Both the position numbers and the translations under genes were made by a program. Below are positions 25,473 to 35,417 of a DNA stretch of 64,000 nt, piece by piece (the first letter of the stretch is position 1; the number at the start of each line of letters is the position of its first letter). The stretch comes from Autumnicola psychrophila. GTDB lineage: Bacteria > Bacteroidota > Bacteroidia > Flavobacteriales > Flavobacteriaceae. The notes below the pieces were generated by a model that made no database searches, had not been told where the DNA came from, and saw only the letters and a list, made by a program, of their open reading frames with translations. The stretch lies in assembly GCF_031846645.1 (NCBI RefSeq), contig NZ_JAVRHN010000001.1, positions 434,001-498,000 on the forward strand, read 5' to 3'.

Positions 25473-25517
25473 ATTTTGAAATTGTTGATTTTTTATATTT
25501 TCTTGCCTCTAAATATT

Positions 25518-26269
25518 TCAATGGTAAAACTGACTCAAAAACCCCGGATTTTCCTTTTCGGCTTTATAATAATAGATCCCAATCAAAAATTTACTGTTCT
25601 CCGGGACCTTGTCTTTAATTCCTTTATCACTACTTGTCCATTCAGTAGTATAAAGAATTTCCATTAGGTTTTTGTCAATTGGAGTACCAAATCCGTTTAT
25701 TTGTTCCACACTTTTTATTTCTAAATCAGAGGAGAATGTTATTTGATAAAATCCATAATTTTTTTTAAGTTTTATACCTCTGAATTGACCCAGTTTTTCT
25801 CTAAGTGTCCCTTTTTCCCATAACTTATCTTATCAGTAAAATCAATCTCTTTTGATTTAAACATTTCAAGAATTTCCACTTCCCGCTTTTTTCTCTGAGG
25901 TGTTGTCCCATTCAAATAAAGCAAGCCAGAGCACATACCAATTCCGTAATTTCCATTTTTGTTTTTTCTCGCATACGCGATCAATTGGGTATCGACAGGA
26001 ATAAGGATATCACAGGAAGATTGAAATTTATGGTCACTTCTTCCATATACGTGAACAGATTTTATTGGTTCGCCTTTATACAGTTTGTTTATTTTAATAT
26101 CTGCTTTATATCCGCGTTCATTCTTTTCATTCGGATATATTTTTATAATTGTAACGTCAGCAACAAATTCTGATTGAACAAATTTTTCGGTAATATCCGG
26201 AGGGTCACAATCACAAGCTAAAACCCGACTTGAAACTAAAAATAGTATTATTAACAGAAATTTTTTCAT
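25518..26269 (-). pseudogene. TIMP/NTR-like exported protein, probably frameshifted
   Basis: From the ATG at 26269 (MKKFLLIILFLVSSRVLAC, a signal peptide ending at a Cys) the frame runs to a stop at 25772 and gives an N-terminal domain with CDCDPPDITEKFVQSEFVAD, SSCDILIPVDTQLIAYA and GIGMCSGLLY, like the TIMP/netrin fold. From the five-T run at 25812-25816 another frame stays open for about 100 codons, KGTLREKLGQFRGIKL to ...NPGFLSQFYH at 25518. A one-base change in the homopolymer would join them into about 250 aa. So this is a frameshifted gene, or a sequencing error; a real 165-aa protein remains possible. Confidence 0.55.
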
Positions 26270-26512
26270 GATTGGCGGCAAGGGGTAAGAATTCATTTTC
26301 CCCTTTCAGATAGTTTTACTTGTGTTTTCTATATTTTCATTTAAGGCCATTTGCTCTACAAGAGCATCAACAGAAATGGTTCCGAAGAGCTGTCACGATG
26401 GTCTTTTAAAATTACCTTGGTCAACATAATTTTCATATTATAATCGGAAGATACAATTTTCTATTTTTTACGACTAAAACAGAAAAGACTGGAGCTTTTT
26501 AGCCCTTATTAT

Positions 26513-26682
26513 TTATTCATTAATCCGATACAGGACAGTCTCCGAAATAAAATCAGCTCTCTTAACCTGGAAAATAAATTCATTTTCTTCCATCCCGCTA
26601 CTTTCAATCATTTTCTTAAAAGCGACATCTGTGCCGGACATAACTGAGGCAAATCATATTCTTTTCCTTGAAACTCCACCAC
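26513..26682 (-). pseudogene. Remnant of a small gene, frameshifted
   Basis: From a GTG at 26682 one frame reads VVEFQGKEYDLPQLCPAQMS then LLRK and stops at 26608; the next frame continues KMIESSGMEENEFIFQVKRA then DFISETVLYRINE to 26513. The join is at AAGAAAATG. Together they would give about 56 aa. No family recognised. A further protein-like tail, LFGTISVDALVEQMALNENI then ENTSKTI, appears near 26330-26400, so the 26.3-26.7 kb gap looks like decayed accessory genes. Confidence 0.3.
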
Positions 26683-26714
26683 CTATTACCGTATTAGCAC
26701 GTTCTTCATCCTTT

Positions 26715-27206
26715 TTAAGATTTTAATACGTCCGAAAGCAACGTCTTATATTCCTGAACATGCTCCTTAAACGTTCTCTGTAAATGAAGCGCTAATAAAA
26801 TTCCTGTTACCAAGAATATCGCTCCAATTATATACATATAGGAATGGCTATTTACCTCTAAGACTACGGCAGCTAAAAAGCCCAGCCCCAGAATAATATT
26901 TGCAAAAATTACTAATTTCGATAAGATGTGTGGCGTAAAGTAAATTTTTACACCAGCCTTATTGCCGGTACCTGCTTTTAAAATTTTTCCGTTTACAATA
27001 AGATGATTTTGGGAATTTAATTCAAAGCCAAGCAGCATGCGTTTGCGCAATTTAAACCTGACGGAATTTATCTTCTCATCACTTATATTAAATACAAATT
27101 TGCCAGCAGATCCCAGGGCGGATTCTAATTTTTCACCAATCTCTTTAGGACTACTTTTTACCTGAAAATTCCATGCTTTCATGTTAATTACTTTAGTGTT
27201 TGTCAC
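26715..27206 (-). CDS. Two-helix membrane protein of unknown function
   Basis: 163 aa from the first ATG, or 155 aa from Met9 (MKAWNFQVKSSPKEIGEKLE). A soluble N-terminal half with SVRFKLRKRMLLGFELNSQNHLIVNG is followed by two membrane segments (KLVIFANIILGLGFLAAVVL and YMYIIGAIFLVTGILLALHL) and a short cytosolic tail. No family recognised. It lies between gene remnants and the RloC-like gene in the accessory stretch. Confidence 0.68.
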   Translation of the reverse strand: MTNTKVINMKAWNFQVKSSPKEIGEKLESALGSAGKFVFNISDEKINSVRFKLRKRMLLGFELNSQNHLIVNGKILKAGTGNKAGVKIYFTPHILSKLVIFANIILGLGFLAAVVLEVNSHSYMYIIGAIFLVTGILLALHLQRTFKEHVQEYKTLLSDVLKS

Positions 27207-27467
27207 GATTATAGCTTAAATGTTACGGTTGGAAATGTGGGATTGTCGGCTTCGTAGGATTCTCATGTATTTTTCGTGCTTAGAAGGGGATACTATCAAA
27301 GCTATGGAAGCAGTTTATGCTATGACTTCAAAGATGATTTTCACAATTAATGTAATCTACAGAAATCAGGATTAAACTTTTTTCTTCCTCTGGTTCTTTT
27401 CCTGCATTTTTGAGAGAGAATTCCTCAATTCGAGTTATTCATTGTCGTGGGCGGTGCTTTTTCCCCT

Positions 27468-29825
27468 CTACTCAATCCTTATACTCATAAGTAATGCATC
27501 ATACTGCTCACTATCTTTTTCATTAATTTTGTCCAAAATAAATGTAGCTGTTTTTTTCATTTCAGGAATATCGATTGGCGTCATACTTCTTTCGAACAAT
27601 CCTTCTAAATGCGAAAATTCATTATTAATTCGGTCAGTCATAGTAGAAGCTTGTCTATTATCTCCGAAAAATTTTGTTAGCTTTTCAAGTTGGTCGTTAG
27701 CATTGGGGTATTTATAATAAAGAAATGCTTCTAAAAATTTACGGGTATTATTTCCAAAATTATAGAACAAATTATGTTGGTCTTCATCATCTTCATCTGC
27801 AGTTGAACATTTATAAATTTGGTGAAATAGAAAATTGAACTCAGTTACGTAGTCTTTCAGATATCTTGGCATTATTCTGATCTTACTATTTTCTTTATCT
27901 CTTGATATTAGAAAATAACCACATTCATTTTTATTTAAAGCACTTGGTAGCCGTTTTAAATATTTCAGAAAATCAAGATTATGTGTGGATAGGAAAATTT
28001 GTTCGAATTCTTGTTTAGCAAATATCTCTGCATTGATCAGGCTATAAACGAAAAATATATGATTACTATCTAAACTCGAAATTGGGTCATCTATCCAAAT
28101 AACAGGTTTGCTACCTTTGGTTTCTATGTCTTCGAGTTTGGCCATAAAATAGCAGAATGCAATTAAGCTACATTCGCCTTCGCTCAAATGATGAGCTTTA
28201 TTTCCATTCCTAACAATTTCAAACCTAATTTTTTTATCTGTTTCTTCTAATGCCTGCAATGTTAGGAAATCATGCCCGAAAAAATTATTTAAATATTCGT
28301 TAACCTTTAAAGCACCTTTTTCTTCATCTTTCATCAACCTTTCCTTGTCTTCAATCTGTAATTTTTGCTGTTGAATTTTATTCTCTATCTCTTTTTTTTT
28401 ATTTGTTTCTATATCTGAAGAATCTTTTAAGTCTTGGATTTCTGCAATTTCTTTAACGTACTGAATAGTTTCTACAAAATCACTTATTTCCCGTAAACGA
28501 AGAATTTTTTTTGCTTCTGCTTGCTCACTTCCTAAAGAATTGCTGTAATCATTTGCTTGAGTTCGAAGGTTTTCAAATATTGTCCAAAATTCTTCGAGTT
28601 CAATACTCTTGTCACTAATTACAACAAATTCTTTAGGATTTAATAAGTCATCTTTTCGTATTTGAAGATATTTCTTAGTCCTAATTAATTCAGCTTTTAT
28701 ACCGTCAATTAATTGTTGCCTTTTCAAAATCAGATTATCTAAAACCGAGTGAAACTTTGAATAAAAAATATTCTTGTTTATAGGTATTATAAGGTCTATA
28801 CGATTAATTTGAATATCCAATTCAGAAATTAAATGATCAATATCTTTTTCTAATTTCTCTGATTCTTCGTCAAAATGACTTTCAAGCTCTTCCCAACGTT
28901 CTTGAGAGATTTCATTACCACAAAATGAACAATTTTGAAGTTTGTCTTTATGGATTTGTCTTCCTTCTTTAACCCATCGATTAATAATAGCATCTTTTAA
29001 AAGTTGTTCTATTTTATCCGAACTACTTATTGATTTAGTTACAAGTTCTTTAGCTTTTGAATTGAGAATATCAAAGTCAATCTTTGGTTTTGCTATTTCT
29101 TGAATGTCTGAATTTACACTTTCCTTTAATAAAGAAAGCTTTTGTTCTATTTCCTCATCTGTAGAAGGTTTGAACTTTGAATGTAAGACAACATTAATAT
29201 CTGCCTGTAATTTATTGATGTTGTAATTTTGGTCTCCAAACTTTTCAGATTTGTACTTAATTCCATTTGGATTGTTGGTAGCTTTAAAACTCAATTGGCT
29301 ATTTAAGCTATCATTTTTATTTTTATAAGTTTGTAAAGCGGTATTTGCAATAGTTGTTGCGTTCTTCAATTCAAGATAAAATCCACTTTCCTCATCTTCT
29401 TCATCAACTCCTAGATCATCCTTTAGTGCCTGGATTTCAGTTTCAATCGTAGCATTACCTCCAATTATAGCAAAAGGCGTAATGCTTTCCTCTGAATTGA
29501 CTATAAAACGGAGATTATCTTTTATGAAATCCTCATTGAAAACTCTTATTTTTTTTCCATGGTTGGCTAAATTATCTTGATTAGCATCTGCTATACTATG
29601 AATACTTACTTCAAATTGAGGATTTTCATATTTATCAGAAATGGAACCTGTCTCTAATGCTCTTATAATTCTTGAAAGAGTAGTTTTTCCCGAATAGTTA
29701 CGTCCATAGAAAATATTAATCTTTTTAAATGGTACAACGTTATTCCCTTTATCTCTAATATTTGCGTCCCAACTGAAATTTTGAAAAACAGCAAGATTAT
29801 TTATAGATTTGAATTTTGTAATCAT
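27468..29825 (-). CDS. RloC-like AAA_13 ATPase, putative anticodon nuclease (phage defence)
   Basis: 785 aa. ABC-type ATPase split by a coiled coil: Walker A GRNYSGKT (41-48), zinc hook CSFC (Cys299, Cys302) at the tip of long Glu/Lys-rich helices, signature LSEGE (547-551), Walker B VIWIDD (575-580) and H-loop STHN (His615). The C-terminus has NNTRKFLEAFL and later NEFSH: Arg695, Glu699 and His739 match in order the Arg-x3-Glu...His triad known for PrrC/RloC anticodon nucleases. Such enzymes cut host tRNA on phage infection. No restriction-modification genes flank it. Very AT-rich compared with its neighbours, so it was probably acquired by transfer. Confidence 0.75.
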   Translation of the reverse strand: MITKFKSINNLAVFQNFSWDANIRDKGNNVVPFKKINIFYGRNYSGKTTLSRIIRALETGSISDKYENPQFEVSIHSIADANQDNLANHGKKIRVFNEDFIKDNLRFIVNSEESITPFAIIGGNATIETEIQALKDDLGVDEEDEESGFYLELKNATTIANTALQTYKNKNDSLNSQLSFKATNNPNGIKYKSEKFGDQNYNINKLQADINVVLHSKFKPSTDEEIEQKLSLLKESVNSDIQEIAKPKIDFDILNSKAKELVTKSISSSDKIEQLLKDAIINRWVKEGRQIHKDKLQNCSFCGNEISQERWEELESHFDEESEKLEKDIDHLISELDIQINRIDLIIPINKNIFYSKFHSVLDNLILKRQQLIDGIKAELIRTKKYLQIRKDDLLNPKEFVVISDKSIELEEFWTIFENLRTQANDYSNSLGSEQAEAKKILRLREISDFVETIQYVKEIAEIQDLKDSSDIETNKKKEIENKIQQQKLQIEDKERLMKDEEKGALKVNEYLNNFFGHDFLTLQALEETDKKIRFEIVRNGNKAHHLSEGECSLIAFCYFMAKLEDIETKGSKPVIWIDDPISSLDSNHIFFVYSLINAEIFAKQEFEQIFLSTHNLDFLKYLKRLPSALNKNECGYFLISRDKENSKIRIMPRYLKDYVTEFNFLFHQIYKCSTADEDDEDQHNLFYNFGNNTRKFLEAFLYYKYPNANDQLEKLTKFFGDNRQASTMTDRINNEFSHLEGLFERSMTPIDIPEMKKTATFILDKINEKDSEQYDALLMSIRIE

Positions 29826-30109
29826 CCTATTTTCTTTTTTGCATTATCCACAACAACTTAATCCTATGAAAAACACCAGCACCAAAATTTCTGTCTTTTC
29901 AGCACCAGCACATCTAAATCTAAAAATCGTAGGGAATTTTGTTAAAATCAAGATAAATTATTAAACCTGAAAAGTTTGTACGAAAAACTTTTCAACCTGA
30001 TCTTAACAGGTTTAGAGATTCTGTTTCCTTAGCGTTCCTCCTTCCCCACTACCCTCCAGAAAAACTTTAAAACATTCGCTATATTTAGCCCTCTCAAAAA
30101 CCACACATA

Positions 30110-33100
30110 ATGCTTCATAAATTATTGCCTGCGCTACTGCTATTACTATCTTCTTCAGCAGTATTCGCACAGGAAGAAGAAAAGAAAAATGATACCACAT
30201 GGGATGTTTCCAATCCTTATCCAACCGACTGGAATATTAAGGAAGTGCCGCTGCAAACCAGCGAAGGCACCTGGATGAACCTGGATGTAAGCCCCGACGG
30301 GAAAACCATAGTTTTTGACCTGCTGGGCGATATTTACAGCATGCCCGTTACCGGCGGGAAAGCCACAGCTTTAAGAACCGGCATGGCCTACGAGGTGCAA
30401 CCGCGGTTTAACCCCGATGGCTCCAGGATTTCCTTTACCAGCGACGCGGGTGGCGGCGACAATATCTGGGTGATGCAAAAAAACGGAAGCGATGCCCAAC
30501 AAATCACCGAAGAAGACTTTCGGCTGCTAAATAATGCCGTCTGGACTGCAGACGGAAATTCCATTATCGCCCGTAAACACTTTACCTCAGGACGTTCCCT
30601 GGGCGCCGGCGAAATGTGGCAATATCATTTGGCTGGCAAAGGCGGAATTCAGCTTACCGAGCGCAAAAACGATCAGCAGGACGTAAACGAGCCGAGCATT
30701 TCGCCCGATGGCCGCTACCTTTATTACAGCGAAGATATGTATCCCGGCGGCAGTTTTCAGTATAACAAAGATCCCAACAAACAGATTTACGTGATCAAAA
30801 GATATGATTTTGAAACCGGCGAAAATATGACAATTACCGGCGGTCCCGGCGGTGCTGCGCGACCACAGGTTTCGCCAGACGGTTCCAAACTGGCTTTTGT
30901 AAAACGAGTCCGCACCAAATCTGTGCTTTATATTCACGATCTCGAAACGGGCGAAGAGTGGCCGGTTTACGATCAGCTAAGTAAGGACCAGCAGGAAGCT
31001 TGGGCGATTTTTGGTGTTTATCCCGGTTTTAGCTGGATGCCGAACAATAAGGAACTTGTTTTCTGGAGTGAAGGCGGCATCAAAAAGGCAAATATCGATA
31101 CGTATGAGGTGGAAGATATTCCGTTTGAGGTGAATACCACAATCCAGATTGCCGATGCTTTACATACATATCACGAGGTTTTTTCTGAAACTTTTAATCC
31201 GAAAGTAATTCGCCACGCGGTCACTTCTCCCGACGGAAAAACGCTTGTTTTTAATGCCGTGGGTTACCTGTGGAAGAAAAACCTGCCTAACGGAAAACCT
31301 CAGCGTCTCACCAATTCTGAAGATTTTGAATTTGAACCCGATTTTTCAGCTGACGGAAAAGAAATCGTTTATGTAACCTGGGATGATCAGCGAATGGGAA
31401 GCATTAAAAAGATTTCTGTTTCCGGAAGAAATGAAACTACGCTTACGTCTAAAAAAGGCATTTATCGTAATCCGTCATTTTCAAATGATGGTAAAATGAT
31501 CGCTTTTGCACGGGAAGGCGGAAACAGCGACCAGGGACAGGTTTTTAGCAAAAATCCTGGAATTTACCTCATGAGCGCTTCCGGAGAAAACATTAGAAGG
31601 ATTAGTAAAGAAGGTGATTTTCCAATTTTTAATGTAGACGACAGCAGGATTTTCTTCCAAACAGGCGGCTACTTTTTCGGTGACCTCGAGAAAAACCTGA
31701 AAAGTGTAAACCTGAACGGCGAAGACGAGCGTACCCACGTAAAATCGAAGTACGCTAACCGACTTCTACCAAGTCCCGACAATAAATGGATCGCTTTTTC
31801 CAATCTGCATAAAGTTTATATCGCGCCGCTGGTAATGACCGGGCAGCCGCTGGAACTGGACGATAAAACCAAGACACTTCCCGTAACGCAAATTACCAAA
31901 GACGCGGGTATTAATTTGCACTGGTCCAATAATAGCCAAAATATACACTGGACTTTGGGCGACGAATATTTCACCAATAAAGTGTCGGAACGCTTTACTT
32001 TTCTGAAGAATTCGCCAGATTCTATTGCTCCAATCACTGAAAATGGGCAAAAAATAGGCCTGGAAGTAAAAACAGACGTTCCGGAAGGGCAAATTGCCTT
32101 TACCAACGCCCGGATTATCACTATGGAAGGCGATAAAGTGATCGAAAACGGCACCATTGTGATAAAAGGGAATAAAATTGTTGCTATTGGACCTTCAGAA
32201 GAAATTAATGTGCCAAAAATTGCCAAAATTTACGATGCATCCGGAAAAACGATTATGCCGGGAATGGTAGATGCGCATGCTCATATAGGTGCTTTTCGAT
32301 ATGGGCTTACGCCGAAGCAACACTGGCCAAGTTATGCCAATCTTGCTTTTGGAGTGACCACCGCGCACGATCCTTCCGCTTTAAGTGAGACGGTTTTTGG
32401 AATTTCAGAATTAATAAAAAGCGGCGATATGGTGGGACCGAGATTATATTCCACCGGAATTATTCTTTACGGTGCCGAAGGGGATTTTAAAGCCGTGATC
32501 AACAGCCTGGACGACGCGAGATCTGCTTTGCGAAGAACGAAAGCTTTTGGAGCAACTTCAGTAAAAAGTTACAATCAGCCGCGAAGGGAACAACGTCAGC
32601 AAATTTTACTTGCCGCAAAAGAACTGAACATGAATGTGGTTCCGGAAGGTGGAAGTACTTTTCTTCACAATATGAACATGATCGTGGACGGCCATACCGG
32701 GATTGAACATAACATCCCGATTGCGCCGGTTTATAAGGATGTAAAAACGTTGTGGGGCGAAAGCAAAACCGGCTACACTCCTACGCTAATCGTGAATTAC
32801 GGCGGAATTAACGGCGAATATTACTGGTATGAAAAAACAAATGTTTGGGAAAATGAAAAACTGCTGAATTTCACTCCGCGCCAGATCATCGATTCCCGGT
32901 CCCGCCACCGTACGATGGTCCCGCAGGAAGAATATGAAAACGGACCAATATTGGTTTCGGAAACTGCTAAAGAACTTTCTGATGAAGGTGTAAAAGTAAA
33001 TATGGGAGCTCACGGACAGTTACAGGGATTAGGCGCACATTGGGAACTCTGGCTTATCCAGATGGGCCGAATGAGCAATATGGAAGCTTTAAAAACTGCT

Positions 33101-33382
33101 ACAATCAACAGTGCTGAATATATTGGAATGGACAAGGAAATCGGTTCCCTTAAAGAAGGAAAACTAGCCGATTTGCTGGTGTTAAAGGAGAATCCGTTAG
33201 AAGATATTCAGAATTCCAACACGATTATTTACACGATGATAAACGGCCGACTTTACGACGCCGAAACCATGAACGAGATCGGGAATAATCCGAAAGAAAG
33301 AGGGGACTTTTATTGGGAGAATAATCGTTACAGCCCTGCGTTTGACTGGCATGAGCAGGGACACGGGTGTATGGCGCATTAG
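30110..33382 (+). CDS. Amidohydrolase with N-terminal TolB-like beta-propeller, exported
   Basis: 1090 aa. Residues 1-20 are a signal peptide (HKLLPALLLLLSSSAVFAQ). Up to about residue 620 there are repeated TolB/PD40 blades (NLDVSPDGKTIVF, PRFNPDGSRISFTSDAGG, ISPDGRYLYYSED, VSPDGSKLAFVKR, FSADGKEIVYVTW). The rest is an amidohydrolase barrel with the metal motif MPGMVDAHAHIG and the end SAEYIGMDKEIGSLKEGKLADLLVL. Likely a periplasmic hydrolase of peptides or cyclic amides; substrate unknown. The coding sequence is GC-richer than the genes around it. Confidence 0.87.
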   Translation: MLHKLLPALLLLLSSSAVFAQEEEKKNDTTWDVSNPYPTDWNIKEVPLQTSEGTWMNLDVSPDGKTIVFDLLGDIYSMPVTGGKATALRTGMAYEVQPRFNPDGSRISFTSDAGGGDNIWVMQKNGSDAQQITEEDFRLLNNAVWTADGNSIIARKHFTSGRSLGAGEMWQYHLAGKGGIQLTERKNDQQDVNEPSISPDGRYLYYSEDMYPGGSFQYNKDPNKQIYVIKRYDFETGENMTITGGPGGAARPQVSPDGSKLAFVKRVRTKSVLYIHDLETGEEWPVYDQLSKDQQEAWAIFGVYPGFSWMPNNKELVFWSEGGIKKANIDTYEVEDIPFEVNTTIQIADALHTYHEVFSETFNPKVIRHAVTSPDGKTLVFNAVGYLWKKNLPNGKPQRLTNSEDFEFEPDFSADGKEIVYVTWDDQRMGSIKKISVSGRNETTLTSKKGIYRNPSFSNDGKMIAFAREGGNSDQGQVFSKNPGIYLMSASGENIRRISKEGDFPIFNVDDSRIFFQTGGYFFGDLEKNLKSVNLNGEDERTHVKSKYANRLLPSPDNKWIAFSNLHKVYIAPLVMTGQPLELDDKTKTLPVTQITKDAGINLHWSNNSQNIHWTLGDEYFTNKVSERFTFLKNSPDSIAPITENGQKIGLEVKTDVPEGQIAFTNARIITMEGDKVIENGTIVIKGNKIVAIGPSEEINVPKIAKIYDASGKTIMPGMVDAHAHIGAFRYGLTPKQHWPSYANLAFGVTTAHDPSALSETVFGISELIKSGDMVGPRLYSTGIILYGAEGDFKAVINSLDDARSALRRTKAFGATSVKSYNQPRREQRQQILLAAKELNMNVVPEGGSTFLHNMNMIVDGHTGIEHNIPIAPVYKDVKTLWGESKTGYTPTLIVNYGGINGEYYWYEKTNVWENEKLLNFTPRQIIDSRSRHRTMVPQEEYENGPILVSETAKELSDEGVKVNMGAHGQLQGLGAHWELWLIQMGRMSNMEALKTATINSAEYIGMDKEIGSLKEGKLADLLVLKENPLEDIQNSNTIIYTMINGRLYDAETMNEIGNNPKERGDFYWENNRYSPAFDWHEQGHGCMAH

Positions 33383-33600
33383 TCTGTAGACTGTAGTCGG
33401 TAGTCGGTAGTTTTTTTAGTCGCTGCGCTCGTAGTTTGGAGTTTGGAGTTCGGGGTTTGGAGTTCGGGGTTGGAGAAAAGTTTTCGCTGCGCTCATATCG
33501 AATTGAAAAAAGCTTCCGGTTATCCGTTGTGACTCATACTAAGAACTACGAACAAAAAACTACGAACTATAAAGAACAGCCCACCAACATTAAATCTGTG
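33383..33600. repeat. Degenerate intergenic repeat tract
   Basis: Contains GTCGGTAGTCGGTAG, several GTTTGGAGTT/GTTCGGGG units in tandem, CGCTGCGCTC twice (33421-33430 and 33485-33494) and two ACTACGAAC. Similar TTTAGAGTTCGTGGTT text is found at about 2348 and AACTACAAACTAAGAACTCC at 2490. The 33436-33627 open frame is only a reading of this tract. Confidence 0.6.
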
Positions 33601-33662
33601 TTAATTGAGAAAGAAGGTATGAACTAAATTTACATATCTTTAGTTTCCGAAAAACAGGAACA

Positions 33663-35417
33663 ATGGAGATAGCTTTAGTGATAGGCCTTTTAATTGTCGC
33701 CATAGTTCTTTTTGCTACGGAGAAGTTCTCTGTTGATGTTGTAACTGTCGGGCTACTGGTAATTCTGGCACTCACGGGAATTCTTACGCCAAAGGAAGCC
33801 TTTGAAGGTTTCAGCAGTGATTTTATGATTATCCTGGCCTCGATATTTGTCATTTCCGGGGCTTTGTCTGAAACGGGTTTATTAGACAAACTTGGTGCTC
33901 AAATGATCAAGCGCCTAAAGAGCGAAACGATTTTTATTACTTATACAATGTTGGTCACGGCGACATTTTCAGCCTTTATGAACAACACCACAGTAACAGC
34001 CCTGGTTACCGGACCCGTGGTGGGTATTTGCCGAAAACTAGGCATCAGTCCTTCCAAAGTACTTATTCCGGTAGCCTATTCGTCTATTCTTGGTGGCACC
34101 TGCACACTAATAGGCACCTCCACAAACGTGGCGGTGAGTGGCTACATTGCCCAGGCAGGAATGGAACCACTGGCATTTTTTGAGATTTTCTGGATAGGTG
34201 TGATTTTATGTATTACCGGAATTATATTTATTCTCCTCTTTTGGCGTAAAATTTTACCCGACTATAAGGAAACCAGTTTTACTGAAGATTATAAAATCAA
34301 GCAATACCTTTCTGAAATAATTATCTCTGAAAATTCCAATCTTATAGGTCAGCGTGCGTTTAAATCTGATTTGTCCCGCTGGGATGTAAGGATCATTAAA
34401 ATAATTCGTGGTAAAGATGAAAATATTCCAAACCGAAGGACGACACTGGAAGAAGGTGACATTCTACTTATAGAATGCCCGGTAGATGACCTTATAAAAA
34501 TTAAAGAATCGCCCGATTTAAAAGTACTGGCCGATATCATTCGGCACGAAGAGATACAAAGTGACAAAATAAATTTAATAGAACTTCTCGTAACACCCGG
34601 TTCCCGGCTGGCAGATCACTCGTTAACTGAGATAAGATTCCGACAAAATTATGATGTGGTGGTATTGGGCGTCCATCGATTTAAGACCACTGTTTCACAA
34701 AAAATCGCCAGCCTTAAATTTAAAATTGGAGATGTACTTTTGGTGCAGGGAACCGAAGAATCTATAGAAATCCTGCGCCAGTCGGGAGAGTTCTCCATAA
34801 TCGGGGATTTTAAAGTAAACATGTTTAATGAACGGAAAGGAATACTTTCTGCAGTGATATTTTTAATAGCAATCATCGCAGCTTCCCTGCAACTGGTACC
34901 ACTTTCCATAGCCTTTCTTACCGCAGCGCTGGTGACTATTCTGGTAGGTGCCATTACGGTAGAGCGTGCTTATGAAATTATGAACTGGAAGTTGCTCATC
35001 CTTATTGGCGGAATGAGCGCCTTTGGAACTGCCATGGAAAATTCAGGCGCATCAACATTTCTTGCTGAAAATATAATCTACCTCCTGGGAGACCTGGGCA
35101 TAATGTATGTACTCGCGGGTTTCGTGGTGTTGGTAATTCTACTAACGCAGCCAATGTCCAATGCTGCTGCTGCCCTTGTTGTTCTCCCCGTGGCCATTGA
35201 GGCTGCGGAATTACTGGGTTCAGACCCACGTTCTTTTGCCATCGCAATTATGCTGGGGGCATCTGTCTCCCTTATCACTCCGTTTGAACCTTCCTGTATT
35301 CTGGTTTACGGCCCGGGAAGGTATAAGTTTATGGATTTTATTAAGACAGGTGTTCCGCTCACGTTAATCCTGCTGGTAATTATCCTGTTGCTGGTACCTG
35401 TATTCTGGCCTTTATAA
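33663..35417 (+). CDS. SLC13/DASS-type permease with two RCK_C domains
   Basis: 584 aa membrane transporter. Membrane segments fill about 1-195 (ALVIGLLIVAIVLFATEKFS, FMIILASIFVISGALSETG) and 395-584. The centre holds two TrkA-C/RCK_C domains of about 75 aa each: EIIISENSNLIGQRAFKSDL and INLIELLVTPGSRLADHSLT. The NNTTVTA and SNAAAALV segments suit the two SN(T/A) substrate motifs of the family. It probably moves dicarboxylate or sulfate with Na+; substrate not resolved. Given the sulfur genes nearby, sulfate is possible but unsupported. Confidence 0.85.
   Translation: MEIALVIGLLIVAIVLFATEKFSVDVVTVGLLVILALTGILTPKEAFEGFSSDFMIILASIFVISGALSETGLLDKLGAQMIKRLKSETIFITYTMLVTATFSAFMNNTTVTALVTGPVVGICRKLGISPSKVLIPVAYSSILGGTCTLIGTSTNVAVSGYIAQAGMEPLAFFEIFWIGVILCITGIIFILLFWRKILPDYKETSFTEDYKIKQYLSEIIISENSNLIGQRAFKSDLSRWDVRIIKIIRGKDENIPNRRTTLEEGDILLIECPVDDLIKIKESPDLKVLADIIRHEEIQSDKINLIELLVTPGSRLADHSLTEIRFRQNYDVVVLGVHRFKTTVSQKIASLKFKIGDVLLVQGTEESIEILRQSGEFSIIGDFKVNMFNERKGILSAVIFLIAIIAASLQLVPLSIAFLTAALVTILVGAITVERAYEIMNWKLLILIGGMSAFGTAMENSGASTFLAENIIYLLGDLGIMYVLAGFVVLVILLTQPMSNAAAALVVLPVAIEAAELLGSDPRSFAIAIMLGASVSLITPFEPSCILVYGPGRYKFMDFIKTGVPLTLILLVIILLLVPVFWPL

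Noticed and set aside
25518..25709. Separate 63-aa gene with GTG start
   Set aside because: The same frame stays open well upstream of the GTG and abuts the end of the NTR-like domain, so a frameshifted longer gene is more likely.
27468..29825. Rad50/SbcC or SMC protein
   Set aside because: Zinc hook and ABC motifs are shared, but the length, AAA_13-type sequence and the C-terminal Arg-Glu-His region after the H-loop point to RloC.
32211..32232. Further copies of the palindromic repeat inside genes (6075, 32211, 56270)
   Set aside because: Only short partial matches (TTGCCAAAA and the like) in coding sequence; expected by chance at this AT content.
33436..33627. 63-aa open frame GVRGLEFGVG...
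   Set aside because: It is a reading of tandem GTTTGGAGTTCGGGG repeats.
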